A stretch of 20,808 bases of DNA. Origin: Candidatus Uhrbacteria bacterium. GTDB lineage: Bacteria; Patescibacteriota; Patescibacteriia; UBA9934; GWF2-40-263. Positions within the stretch are counted from its first letter, which is position 1, and the number at the start of each line of letters is the position of its first letter. Below, piece after piece: positions 20,697 through 20,808 of this stretch. The notes beneath the pieces are model-generated. The model was given only the letters and a program-made list of their open reading frames with translations. It was not told the DNA's origin and did not search any database. The stretch covers positions 1 to 20,808 of the forward strand of contig JACQXU010000023.1 in assembly GCA_016208545.1 (NCBI GenBank). Direction: 5' to 3'. The position numbers and the translations under genes are program-made.

Positions 20697-20808
20697 AAAA
20701 ATTTTCATCAAGGCCATCAACTGACACCTTCTCTTCTGCGACATCGTAATCAGAAGCCAAATTTATCTTTATTCCAAACGTATAGTTTCCAAAAAATGCA
20801 TCTGAAAT
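20695..20808 (-). CDS. 3' end of a third related secreted protein (partial)
   Basis: Only the last 37 residues are in the window; the 5' part lies beyond the right edge. They begin ISDAFFGNYTFGIKINLASD and end DGLDENF before TAA. They match the C-terminus of the protease at 16914-18491 almost residue for residue, with 59 bases exactly identical. It therefore shares at least the C-terminal CPR-type domain, and by gene order may be a third S8 protease; the catalytic part is not visible. The downstream protease gene begins 47 bases on, after a terminator. Confidence 0.75.
   Translation of the reverse strand: MSDAFFGNYTFGIKINLASDYDVAEEKVSVDGLDENF
20750..20808. repeat. 59-bp exact repeat, copy 2 (runs to the window edge)
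   Basis: Identical to 16969-17027 up to the last base of the window, so the true repeat may be longer. It points to recent duplication or gene conversion between protease-like genes. Confidence 0.9.

Overview
The window looks like part of a small-genome Candidatus Patescibacteria (CPR) bacterium. This rests on several things seen together: low GC with tight gene packing, almost no Shine-Dalgarno sequences, a winged-helix/Cas2-like PaaX-type regulator, CPR-style secreted S8 proteases and polytopic glycosyltransferases, and standard stop codons including TGA. It is an inference from gene style; no rRNA, tRNA or other phylogenetic marker lies in the window. No CRISPR array or intact insertion sequence was found.

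Layout. (1) 78-5266: a nucleotide-sugar block on the minus strand holding rmlA, an NDP-hexose 2,3-dehydratase-like half protein, an RmlD-superfamily reductase most like plant/mimivirus NRS/ER, rmlB and a small membrane protein. A PaaX-like regulator on the plus strand (1392-1901) interrupts it and is flanked by two 38-bp nested palindromes. (2) 5287-8844: a coupled minus-strand set of a secreted/anchored protein, a GT-C membrane glycosyltransferase and a PgsA-like CDP-alcohol phosphatidyltransferase. (3) 8845-10968: a large plus-strand membrane protein whose start codon abuts the PgsA start codon. (4) 11041-16865: a minus-strand run of two GT4 enzymes, a rhamnosyltransferase-like GT2, DUF2304, a DPM-like GT2 and a UDP-glucuronate decarboxylase-like SDR. 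(5) 16914-20808: two S8 serine proteases plus the 3' end of a third related gene.

How it fits together. RmlA and RmlB would make dTDP-4-keto-6-deoxyglucose. The NRS/ER-like protein could perform both epimerisation and reduction to dTDP-L-rhamnose, and no rmlC is visible. The 2,3-dehydratase-like protein could divert the same intermediate toward a 2-deoxysugar. The SDR may add UDP-xylose. The GT2, GT4 and GT-C enzymes would assemble and export a surface glycan, and the secreted proteases and anchored protein would act on the outside of the cell.

The most striking non-gene signals are: the TGTTGACA palindromes around the PaaX-like gene; short 'word' repeat arrays, many folding into hairpins, in most intergenic gaps and also inside three or more coding sequences; terminator hairpins whose loops hold a stop codon (2868-2870) or a start codon (20646-20648); and zero-gap divergent start codons at 8844/8845.
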